From Nitrospirae bacterium RIFCSPHIGHO2_01_FULL_66_17 (lineage in GTDB: Bacteria > Nitrospirota > Nitrospiria > 2-01-FULL-66-17): 6,997 nucleotides of DNA. The notes beneath the pieces were generated by a model, which did no database searches, was not told the DNA's origin, and worked only from the letters and a program-made list of their open reading frames with translations. Where the stretch lies: assembly GCA_001803875.1 (NCBI GenBank), contig MHEO01000073.1, positions 11,767-18,763 of the forward strand, read 5' to 3'. Shown here one piece after another: positions 1 to 5,909 of the stretch (within the stretch, counting starts at the first letter, position 1; each line of letters starts with the position of its first letter). The position numbers and the translations under genes are program-made.

Positions 1-1
1 C

Positions 2-154
2 TCGTTCGCCACGCACCTCCTCACGCGCGGCGCCGACCTGCGTTCGGTGCAGGCCATGCTGGGCCACGCGCAAATCACCACCACCCAGATCTACACCCAC
101 GTCGCGCGCGAGCGGCTGAAGGCGCTGCACCAGAAGCTGCACCCAAGAGGATGA
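2..154 (+). CDS. xerD: XerD-like tyrosine recombinase, C-terminal end (partial)
   Basis: This is the last 50 codons of a tyrosine site-specific recombinase, which cuts and rejoins DNA through a phosphotyrosine intermediate; XerC/XerD resolve chromosome dimers at dif. The fragment opens with SFATHLL, the residues that directly follow the catalytic HxxR motif, so the Arg lies just outside the window. It then shows LGHAQITTTQIYTH, holding the conserved His of the GH box (fragment residue 22) and the nucleophilic Tyr (residue 31). The tail THVARERLKALHQKLHPRG resembles the XerD ending (THVATERLxxLHxxxHPR) more than XerC, hence the symbol. The stop TGA is at 152-154. It is convergent with the minus-strand gene cluster. 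An integrase of a mobile element is less likely given the short XerD-type tail, but the N-terminal part is not visible. Confidence 0.88.
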   Translation, partial: SFATHLLTRGADLRSVQAMLGHAQITTTQIYTHVARERLKALHQKLHPRG

Positions 155-158
155 AAGA

Positions 159-249
159 AAATCCCCCCTTGCCCCCCTTTTCCAAAGGGGGGATGGATTG
201 CATTGCCCCCTTTTGCCCCCCCCTTTGACAAAGGGGGATGGGGGGATTT
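159..249. repeat. Composite C/G-run inverted repeat with two internal hairpins
   Basis: The 137-bp spacer between the convergent xerD-like and beta-barrel genes is mostly a low-complexity palindromic element. The outer arms AAATCCCCCC (159-168) and GGGGGGATTT (240-249) are perfect 10-bp inverted repeats. Inside are two hairpins: CCCCCCTTT/AAAGGGGGG (172-180 with 184-192, loop TCC) and CCCCCTTT/AAAGGGGG (219-226 with 230-237, loop GAC). A near-direct repeat TTGCCCCC(C)TTTT occurs at 169-181 and 203-214. Repeats of this look are scattered between genes in many environmental bacterial genomes (from memory). It has no coding potential I trust and may act as a bidirectional transcription stop, though there is no T-tract. 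Confidence 0.8.
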
Positions 250-263
250 GATTCGTGCACGGG

Positions 264-278
264 TGAGCCGCCGGCTCA
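264..278 (-). terminator. Terminator-like hairpin after the beta-barrel gene
   Basis: A 15-nt palindrome, TGAGCC/GGCTCA around a GCC loop, lies 13 nt past the stop codon of the minus-strand beta-barrel gene. A compact GC-rich stem here suits the end of the long minus-strand operon. There is no following U-run, so an intrinsic terminator is only a suggestion; with the adjoining repeat hairpins it may still stop transcripts from both sides. Confidence 0.35.
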
Positions 279-291
279 TGGAACTCGGCGT

Positions 292-960
292 CTAGAACTC
301 GAACCGCAACCCCAAAAGGACGGTGGTTCCACCGAGGTCCACGTCGCCCACGGGACCCGCGGCGGTGACGCTCGCCCGCTGCGCCTCGATCCTCAGCGAG
401 GTCCGGGTGATCCCCCACTCCTCGGCCAGCCCCGCGGTCGCCGTGGGATCGAGCGCGTTGAGGAGGAGGTCGAACCCGCCGCGTCCCACCCAGCCGCCCG
501 CCCCGCCGCGAATGGCGTCCTTGCCCTCGACCGCGAGATGGTAGATCACCCTCCGGTATCCCACTCCAAGAAACGGGACGAGCGTCTGGTCGGCCGATCC
601 GCGAAGCGCGTATTCCACTCCCGCCGTGACCGGAACCAGCGTGAGGCGCTGCCGCTCGCTGCTCAGCGCCCCCGTGACGTCCCGCGCGAGGCTGTCGGCG
701 GTCCAGTATCCCGCCTCCCCGCCGATCGACAGCCGAGGGGTCAGCGCGTACGAGCCGGCCAGCGTCGGCAGCCACCCGCCGCGCCGACCGTACTGTTCTT
801 TCCACCCCTCGATCGCCGGCGCGAAATACCCGCCACCGACCGTAATCGACCATCGCTCCCGGTTGGGGGGCGGCTCGGGGTCGGCCGCCCTGGCGAACGA
901 CGGACACAGCGCGACGAGCAGGACACCGCACGCCGCGGCGCGCGCGAGCGCGTTACGCAC
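292..960 (-). CDS. Predicted outer-membrane beta-barrel protein, 222 aa
   Basis: This encodes an exported protein of unknown function that most likely sits in the outer membrane as a small barrel (OmpA/OmpW-like size class). Residues 1-25 form a signal peptide (hydrophobic run GVLLVALCPSF, cleavage after ARA). The rest is a series of alternating amphipathic strands such as WSITVGGGYF, WLPTLAGSYAL, LSIGGEAGYW, LTLVPVTAGVEYAL, LVPFLGVGYRRVIYHL and TTVLLGLRFEF. It ends in Phe, the usual C-terminal signal for BAM-dependent insertion. The GTG start at 960 is chosen because GGAGG (968-972) lies 7 nt upstream and it removes an implausible Arg-rich extension. The start overlaps the stop of the upstream CFI-box gene by 8 nt (GTGCGTAA), implying translational coupling. 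I cannot assign a named family; barrel topology is inferred from pattern only. Confidence 0.78.
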   Translation of the reverse strand: MRNALARAAACGVLLVALCPSFARAADPEPPPNRERWSITVGGGYFAPAIEGWKEQYGRRGGWLPTLAGSYALTPRLSIGGEAGYWTADSLARDVTGALSSERQRLTLVPVTAGVEYALRGSADQTLVPFLGVGYRRVIYHLAVEGKDAIRGGAGGWVGRGGFDLLLNALDPTATAGLAEEWGITRTSLRIEAQRASVTAAGPVGDVDLGGTTVLLGLRFEF

Positions 961-2728
961 CCACCCGCCTCCGTCGCCCCCGCGCGAGCACGACGACAAC
1001 CGACGTCGCGGCAAGCACGACGATCCCCGGGACCCACGGCCAGCGCAGCCAGACCTTGGCGACACCGACCACCGGCCACAGCACGACCCGAGCGGCCGCG
1101 CGCAGCATCCCGGAGCGGCGGATCGCGTCGGCGGCCGGCGGGCTCCACGTCTGGTAGGCCGCGATGAACGCGCGCCCCGCAACGTGGGGAGCAAGGTGGC
1201 GGTCGCGCCACGCCCGCAGCACGTCGACCTCGGGAGCCATCGCCGAACCGTACGCCGCGGTGGCGATGAAACACCCGCCCGTGTCCTCCAGCCGAGGAAA
1301 CCCGACGACCAACTGGGGCCTCGCGGCGACCTCTCCTGACAACGCGCTCGCCGCCGGCACGCCATACTCCCCGCGGCTCTGGTCGGACGGCGGGCTCGCT
1401 TTCGTCGCCGTCGTCGAGGTGACCGGCGTTCCATACAGCGTCCGCACGACGGCGGACAGGGTGGGCGTGACCACTGCCTTGACCGCGACGTAGTACGTCA
1501 CGCCGTTGGTGAGCCCCTCGAGGGTGTATTGCGTCGCCCTGACGTTGTCGGCGACCAGCGTCCCGGCCCCCGAAACGATCCCGCTGTAGACCTGATATGA
1601 GGTGGCCCCCGACACGGCGTCCCAGCTCAGCTTGAGACGGCCGTCGCCCGTCCGCGCGGTCAACCCGGTCGGCGCGGCGGGCGCGGTTACGGCGGGGTCC
1701 AGACCGCTCAACGGCTGGGTGCACGGAACGGTCGGACACATGGCGACGACATCGCGGTTGATGGGGGACGTCCCCTCGGTCGCCGATCCGGTATAGACGT
1801 CGCCCGACGGAATCAACGGCGCGGCGAAGGAAACACGGTACCCCGACACGCCGTAATCGGCGTTGGCCGTCCACGACACGGTGCAGGTGATACCGAGGGC
1901 CGTGCACGCGACGCCGACGCCCCCGGGCCGGAACGGCACGGTGGGCGCGTACAGCCCGCCGTACGCGCCGAGGTCGCTGGCAGAGCCGTCGAACGAATCC
2001 GTGACCGCCGGACTGCCCAGGTCCTTCGCCGGAGATCCCGACTTGAGATGAAAATCGAGGTTGGCCGAGTCGACGAACAGGGGATCCTTGTCGAGAATCG
2101 CCGAGGTTCCCTCCGTCCCGCGATTCGGGGTCTGGAAAAAGAGGGTGTACGAAACCAGCGTCGAGGGCGTCGCCGCGCCGATACCCGTCCCCGACACGGC
2201 GGACAGGATGGTGTTCTTGATCGCGCTGACCGTGGCGGAGGGACACGAGATCCCGTCGGTCACGGCATAGATCGTTGTCTGGAGGATCTCCGTCATCCCG
2301 GCCGTGCAGCGAATCGCGGCGGTCGACGACGTGATCGCCAGGTTCCAGAGGTTCACCGTCCCGCCGTCGACCGCAACGCCGGTATCGCCGCCTTTAAGAA
2401 TAAGTCTCTTCAGGGTGGCGGCGGTCGCCCCGGCGGTCACCCGGATCACGGGTTCGCCGCTCACGCCCTCCAGGACAACTTTCTCGCCATCCGCTGCTTG
2501 GATTGTGAGGGGCTTGTCGACGATGAAGGTTCCGCCGTACGTCCCGCCCAGGACGGTGAGCACGTCGTTCGACGCGGCGGCGCGGACGGCGTCGGCCACC
2601 GCCGACCGCCCGCCGGACACGGTGGTCTGGGCCGCCCTGGCGTCAGTGGTCGGGCTCGTCAATGCCGCGACGGCCAGCAACCCCCATCCAAGGGCTCTCG
2701 CGGGCACGGTGGCTCGATTGCGGGACAC
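953..2728 (-). CDS. Secreted beta-helix/FN3 protein with CFI-box C-terminal domain, 591 aa
   Basis: This is a multidomain exported protein. Residues 1-33 form a signal peptide (hydrophobic ALGWGLLAVAAL, cleavage near ARA). Residues about 35-260 look like a right-handed parallel beta-helix (pectin-lyase-like), with short repeated turns and the closing block DPLFVD...DFHLKSGSPAKDLG...DLGAYGG common in such proteins. Residues about 265-345 are a degenerate FN3-like segment with paired Cys, and 348-425 a clearer fibronectin type III domain (PTGLTARTGDGRLKLSWD, YYVAVKAV). Residues 485-557 carry the CFI box: CFIATAAYGS, then LRAWRDRHL, AYQTWSP and LRAAARVVLWPVVG. A transmembrane helix (about 564-582) and the basic tail RGRRRR follow, a sorting-signal-like end. 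Its catalytic activity and substrate are unknown. The start is GTG, 10 nt after the apt stop with no clear Shine-Dalgarno, so coupling to apt is likely and the exact start is slightly uncertain. Confidence 0.85.
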   Translation of the reverse strand: MSRNRATVPARALGWGLLAVAALTSPTTDARAAQTTVSGGRSAVADAVRAAASNDVLTVLGGTYGGTFIVDKPLTIQAADGEKVVLEGVSGEPVIRVTAGATAATLKRLILKGGDTGVAVDGGTVNLWNLAITSSTAAIRCTAGMTEILQTTIYAVTDGISCPSATVSAIKNTILSAVSGTGIGAATPSTLVSYTLFFQTPNRGTEGTSAILDKDPLFVDSANLDFHLKSGSPAKDLGSPAVTDSFDGSASDLGAYGGLYAPTVPFRPGGVGVACTALGITCTVSWTANADYGVSGYRVSFAAPLIPSGDVYTGSATEGTSPINRDVVAMCPTVPCTQPLSGLDPAVTAPAAPTGLTARTGDGRLKLSWDAVSGATSYQVYSGIVSGAGTLVADNVRATQYTLEGLTNGVTYYVAVKAVVTPTLSAVVRTLYGTPVTSTTATKASPPSDQSRGEYGVPAASALSGEVAARPQLVVGFPRLEDTGGCFIATAAYGSAMAPEVDVLRAWRDRHLAPHVAGRAFIAAYQTWSPPAADAIRRSGMLRAAARVVLWPVVGVAKVWLRWPWVPGIVVLAATSVVVVLARGRRRRVGA

Positions 2729-2738
2729 GGAACGAGGG

Positions 2739-3251
2739 TCAGTAGCTGAGCAACGACAGGACGTGGTGGTCCTTGAGCTTCTCGCGGCCGCGGAGCTCGA
2801 CCAGTTCGATCAGGACGGCGATGCTCACCACCAGGCCGCCCAGTTCCTTGACGAGGTGCACGGTGGCGGCCATGGTGCCGCCGGTCGCCAGCAGGTCATC
2901 GACGATGAGCACACGCTCGCCGGGGTCGATGGCGTCCTTGTGAATCGCGAGCGAGTTGGAGCCGTACTCGAGATCGTACTTGCGCTCGTAGACCTCGGCG
3001 GGCAGCTTCCCCGGTTTGCGCACCGGCACGAAGCCGGCGCCCAACTGGATCGCCAGCGGCGCGCCGAAAATGAACCCGCGCGACTCGATGGCCACCACCT
3101 TGGTCACGCCCTCGCCCCGGTAGAACTCGGCGAGACGGTGGACGACGCGCGAGAACCCGCCCGCGTCGCGGAGCAGGGTCGTGATGTCGTAGAAAAGAAT
3201 CCCTTCCTTGGGAAAGTTGGGCACTTCCCGGATTTTCGTCTTTAAATCCAT
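2739..3251 (-). CDS. apt: Adenine phosphoribosyltransferase, 170 aa
   Basis: Cytoplasmic purine-salvage enzyme that converts adenine and PRPP to AMP and pyrophosphate. The 170-aa length is typical of the bacterial family. The N-terminus shows the characteristic VPNFPKEGILFYDITTLL (residues 10-27), followed by AIESRGFIFGAPLA (54-67, base recognition), VPVRKPGKLP (75-84) and the PRPP-binding loop VLIVDDLLATGGT (114-126) with its two Asp residues (118-119). The ATG start lies 7 nt after the stop of the sigma factor gene, and the stop lies 10 nt before the start of the CFI-box gene, so it appears to be the middle of a continuous operon. The upstream sequence GACGGG is only a weak ribosome-binding site, again suggesting translational coupling. 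From memory, apt sits beside rpoS in some Geobacter-type genomes, which supports both calls. Confidence 0.96.
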   Translation of the reverse strand: MDLKTKIREVPNFPKEGILFYDITTLLRDAGGFSRVVHRLAEFYRGEGVTKVVAIESRGFIFGAPLAIQLGAGFVPVRKPGKLPAEVYERKYDLEYGSNSLAIHKDAIDPGERVLIVDDLLATGGTMAATVHLVKELGGLVVSIAVLIELVELRGREKLKDHHVLSLLSY

Positions 3252-3258
3252 GGACCCG

Positions 3259-4332
3259 TCAGATGATCTGATCGGCGGTGATCGACTTGTTGGTGATCAC
3301 GCCACGCAGCTTGGTGAGCGCCCCCGCTTCGATCTGGCGGACGCGCTCGCGTGTGAGCCCGAAGACCTTGCCGATCTCTTCCAGGGTGTGGGGCTCGTCC
3401 CCGTCCAGCCCGAAGCGCATGACGAGCACCTTCTGCTCGTTGGGCTTGAGGATCTTCATCCAGCGGATGATGTCCTCCCGGCGGCGGATGCCCTCGGTGG
3501 TGGCCGCGGGCGAAATCTGCGAGGTGTCCTCGATGATGTCCTTGAGCGAGGTGTCCTGCGCGTTCCCGATGGGGCTTTCCAGCGAATAGGTCTTGCGGAT
3601 CAACTGCTGGAGATGGACCACCTCTTCCACGGGCACCCGGAGGCGCCGGGAAAGTTCCTGTGCGTTCGGATCCCGGTCGTATTCCTGCATCAGCGCGTCG
3701 ACCGCCTGCAAGTAGTGATTGACCTTTTCGACGACGTGCACCGGCAGGCGGATCAGCTTGCTCTGGTTGATGATCGCGCGTTCGATCGACTGGCGGATCC
3801 ACCACGAGGCGTAAGTGGAGAACTTGAACCCGCGCCGGTAGTTGAACTTCTCGACCGCCTTGATCAGGCCGATGTTCCCCTCCTCGAGCACGTCGGAAAA
3901 CGGCAGGCCCCGGTTGATGTAGCGTTTGCCGATGCTGACCACGAGGCGGAGATTGGATTCGATCATCTGCTCGCGGGCCTTGGCGTCGCCCTTTTCGATC
4001 AGCTTGGAGAGCCGCTGCTCGTCCGCGAACGTCAGGAGGGTGGAACGGCGGATCTCCTTGAGGTAGCTCTTGACGGCGTCCATCGCGCCGCCGGGCTCCG
4101 CACGCTCCTCCTCCGCCTCGTTCTCGATGACGGCTTCTTTGGCCTCGAACTCGACCGGCTCCTCGCCGTCGGCGGCGCCCCCGGTCTCTCCGCCGGCCTC
4201 GCCGTCCGCCTTGACGGGGAATTCGTCCTCGGCGGTCGGCTCGGCGCCATCCTCCCGCTCGGAGGGATCGAGATCCTTCGGCTTCCGGGGCCGTTTCCGG
4301 ACGAGCGTTCTCTGTGGACCTGGTTTAGCCAA
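3259..4332 (-). CDS. rpoS: RpoS-like sigma-70 family RNA polymerase sigma factor, 357 aa
   Basis: Group 1/2 sigma factor that directs RNA polymerase to promoters. Domains: region 1.2 at about 84-120 (MDAVKSYLKEIRRSTLLTF); region 2 at 122-193 (MIESNLRLVVSIGKRYINRG, DVLEEGNIGLIKAVEKF, FKFSTYASWWIRQSIERAI); region 3 at about 195-270; region 4 at 285-345 with the helix-turn-helix EEIGKVFGLTRERVRQIEAG. The segment ERAIINQSKLIRLPVHVV, and the lack of a long region 1.1 or non-conserved insert, favour RpoS over the housekeeping RpoD. The N-terminus is unusual: a basic stretch (residues 3-19) and then 24 acidic against 4 basic residues in 20-80. The TTG start at 4332 is chosen for its GAGGA 7 nt upstream and its 8-nt overlap (TTGGCTAA) with the acyP stop. 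An internal ATG at 4083 would start directly at region 1.2. A generic RpoD-family paralogue is the main alternative. Confidence 0.85.
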   Translation of the reverse strand: MAKPGPQRTLVRKRPRKPKDLDPSEREDGAEPTAEDEFPVKADGEAGGETGGAADGEEPVEFEAKEAVIENEAEEERAEPGGAMDAVKSYLKEIRRSTLLTFADEQRLSKLIEKGDAKAREQMIESNLRLVVSIGKRYINRGLPFSDVLEEGNIGLIKAVEKFNYRRGFKFSTYASWWIRQSIERAIINQSKLIRLPVHVVEKVNHYLQAVDALMQEYDRDPNAQELSRRLRVPVEEVVHLQQLIRKTYSLESPIGNAQDTSLKDIIEDTSQISPAATTEGIRRREDIIRWMKILKPNEQKVLVMRFGLDGDEPHTLEEIGKVFGLTRERVRQIEAGALTKLRGVITNKSITADQII

Positions 4333-4609
4333 CCGTGAATCCTCGCACGCCGGACGTTCCGTCCTGCCATCGCACGTCGACCGCGTCGACGCGCGCAGCG
4401 GGCGGGCCGATCCGCAACCGACCGATGAGCATCTCGATGCCCTCGCGGGTTCCCTCAAGCCGGACTTCCACCCGGCCGTCCCGCAAATTCTTCACGTGGC
4501 CGCTCAACTCGAGCCGCCTCGCCTCCGCGGCCGCGAACTGGCGATACCCCACGCCATGCACCCGTCCGCTCACGAAGACCGTCGCCTGAGACGTCTTCGG
4601 ATCACTCAT
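4325..4609 (-). CDS. acyP: Acylphosphatase, 94 aa
   Basis: Small cytoplasmic enzyme that hydrolyses acyl phosphates such as acetyl phosphate or carbamoyl phosphate. Its physiological role in bacteria is poorly defined. The length of 94 aa is normal. The signature GRVHGVGYRQF (residues 15-25) includes the phosphate-binding loop and the catalytic Arg23. The second signature, GHVKNLRDGRVEV (37-49), contains the catalytic Asn41. The ATG start lies only 14 nt from the 3' end of the tRNA-Pro gene, and no Shine-Dalgarno sequence is visible in that gap. The stop TAA overlaps the TTG start of the sigma factor gene. It therefore seems to head the acyP-rpoS-apt-CFI-box-barrel run. Confidence 0.95.
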   Translation of the reverse strand: MSDPKTSQATVFVSGRVHGVGYRQFAAAEARRLELSGHVKNLRDGRVEVRLEGTREGIEMLIGRLRIGPPAARVDAVDVRWQDGTSGVRGFTVG

Positions 4610-4623
4610 GGGCCGGGAAAACG

Positions 4624-4697
4624 TCGGGGTGAGAGGATTTGAACCTCCGACACCTAGCTCCCGAAGCTAGTGCGCTACCAGGCTGCGCCACACCCCG
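4624..4697 (-). tRNA. tRNA-Pro (anticodon CGG)
   Basis: Reading the minus strand gives a complete cloverleaf: acceptor CGGGGTG (from 4697) pairs with CACCCCG (ending 4625). The D-arm contains GGCGCAGCCTGGTAGCGC. The anticodon stem CTAGC/GCTAG frames the loop TTCGGGA with anticodon CGG, and the T-arm reads GGAGGTTCAAATCCTC. The discriminator base A is at 4624. The sequence is closely similar to the E. coli Pro-CGG tRNA. CCA is not encoded (CG follows), so it must be added after processing. It reads proline codon CCG, which is frequent in this GC-rich DNA. It sits between ald and acyP on the same strand; I see no convincing dedicated promoter, so it may depend on read-through from ald. Confidence 0.97.
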
Positions 4698-4712
4698 TTC
4701 GTCATTCGTCAA

Positions 4713-4764
4713 CCCCACTCCTCATTTGCCCTCCCCCCTTGCGGGGGAGGGTAAGGGTGGGGGG
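4713..4764. repeat. C/G-rich intergenic hairpin repeat
   Basis: Between the ald stop and the tRNA lies a strong palindrome: CCCTCCCCC (4729-4737) pairs with GGGGGAGGG (4743-4751) around a 5-nt loop. An outer stem CCCCAC (4713-4718) can pair with GTGGGG (4757-4762). It differs in sequence from the repeat at 159-249 but has the same style. On the minus strand it could attenuate read-through from ald into the tRNA, although no U-run follows. No protein-coding capacity is supported here. Confidence 0.7.
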
Positions 4765-4767
4765 TAC

Positions 4768-5871
4768 TCAGTTCCACGTTTCAAGCCGCATCCCGTGGGC
4801 CTCGGCCACGCCCGGGTGGACCACCCGCCCACGGAACAGGTTGAGGCCCGCCGCCAGGGCCGGGTCCTCTCGCAGCGCCGCCTCCACGCCCTTCTGGACG
4901 AGTCGGATCACATATGGCAGCGTGACCGACGTGAGGGCCTGCGTCGACGTCCGCGGTACCGTGCCCGGCAGATTGGCGACGCCGTAATGAATCACGCCGT
5001 GCATCGTGTAGACCGGATTCGCCTGCGTGGTCTTCCGAGCCGTCTCCACGCAGCCGCCCTGGTCGATCGACACGTCGACGATCACCGATCCCTTGCGCAT
5101 CTGCGCCACGGTCTGGCCGGTGACCAGGTGCGGCGTCCGCGCGCCCGCCACCAGCACCGCGCCGACGACCAGGTCGGCCTGCACCACCGCCGCGTGAATC
5201 GTTTCGGCGCTGGCGATCAGGGTCGTGATCCTGCCGCCGAACAGGTCGTCCACCCCCCGCAAGCGGTTGGGATCCTGTTCGAGCACGGTGACGCGCGCCC
5301 CCATCCCGGTCGCCATCTTCGCGGCGCTGGTTCCCACCGTCCCCCCGCCAAGGATCGTCACGCGCCCGCGCTCCACGCCGGGGATGCCGGACAGCAGGAC
5401 CCCGCTGCCCCCGTTGGTCCGCAGCAGGTAACTCGCGCCGACCTGCACCGACAACCGCCCGGCGATATCGCTCATGGGGCGCAGCAGCGGCCGCACGCCG
5501 TCGGCCTGCGTCACCGTCTCGTACGCGATCCCGACGACCTCGGACGCCAGGAGCGCCTCGGTCAACCCCCGATCCGCGGCCAGGTGCAGGAACGTGAACA
5601 GCGCCTGCCCCTTCTGGATCCACGGGTATTCCTTGGGGAGCGGCTCCTTGACCTTGACGACCAGGTCGGACATCCGGTAGACCGCCTCGGTCGAGGCCGC
5701 GAGCAGCGCGCCCGCCTCCTCGTAGGCGCGGTCCGCGTAGCCGCTGCCCTCGCCCGCCCCGCGCTCGACGAACACTTGGGCGCCGAGCTTGGTCAGCGCC
5801 CGCACCCCGCCCGGCGTCATGCCGACCCGGTACTCGTGCTCCATCACTTCTCGCGGAACGCCGACCTTCAT
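4768..5871 (-). CDS. ald: Alanine dehydrogenase, 367 aa
   Basis: Cytoplasmic NAD-dependent enzyme that interconverts L-alanine with pyruvate, ammonia and NADH. It links nitrogen assimilation or alanine catabolism to central metabolism. The 367-aa length and family motifs fit throughout: MKVGVPREVMEHEYRVGMTP at the start, Lys75 in KVKEP, His96 in FTFLHLA, the Rossmann loop GGGTVG (175-180) with acidic Glu198 ending the second strand (ribose contact, suits NAD), Asp270 in VDVSIDQGG, and HYGVANLPGTVPRTST. Lys75, His96 and Asp270 match the catalytic positions known for this family. The ATG at 5871 is chosen because GGGGAGG lies just upstream (4-nt spacer) and it restores the family N-terminus; an in-frame extension to 5901 has no homology-like content. 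A promoter candidate lies upstream. The ending VVHPGVAEAHGMRLETWN is a little divergent but full length. Confidence 0.96.
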   Translation of the reverse strand: MKVGVPREVMEHEYRVGMTPGGVRALTKLGAQVFVERGAGEGSGYADRAYEEAGALLAASTEAVYRMSDLVVKVKEPLPKEYPWIQKGQALFTFLHLAADRGLTEALLASEVVGIAYETVTQADGVRPLLRPMSDIAGRLSVQVGASYLLRTNGGSGVLLSGIPGVERGRVTILGGGTVGTSAAKMATGMGARVTVLEQDPNRLRGVDDLFGGRITTLIASAETIHAAVVQADLVVGAVLVAGARTPHLVTGQTVAQMRKGSVIVDVSIDQGGCVETARKTTQANPVYTMHGVIHYGVANLPGTVPRTSTQALTSVTLPYVIRLVQKGVEAALREDPALAAGLNLFRGRVVHPGVAEAHGMRLETWN

Positions 5872-5909
5872 CGAGCCTCCCCGAGGATCGCAGCCGTCCA
5901 AGTTCGGGC

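Noticed and set aside
75..279. Small minus-strand frames across the C/G-run repeat
   Set aside because: They translate the palindromic repeat itself and the recombinase antisense; no support for a real small protein.
961..1434. N-terminal extension of the beta-barrel frame upstream of the GTG start
   Set aside because: The extension is Arg/Ser-rich and lies inside the CFI-box coding region; the GTG with GGAGG followed by a signal peptide is the better start.
2304..4338. Long plus-strand open frames opposite apt and the sigma factor
   Set aside because: They are antisense to genes with clear family motifs, their translations are low-complexity Arg/Ala/Gly/Pro/Leu-rich strings, and they have no ribosome-binding sites I trust.
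4333..4458. N-terminal extension of the sigma factor frame upstream of TTG
   Set aside because: It lies within acyP in another frame and shows no sigma-like content; the TTG has a good Shine-Dalgarno sequence and couples to the acyP stop.
4707..4712. TTGACG just upstream of tRNA-Pro as a -35 element
   Set aside because: A -10 at normal spacing would fall inside the tRNA gene, so it cannot drive the mature 5' end; no matching -10 is present.
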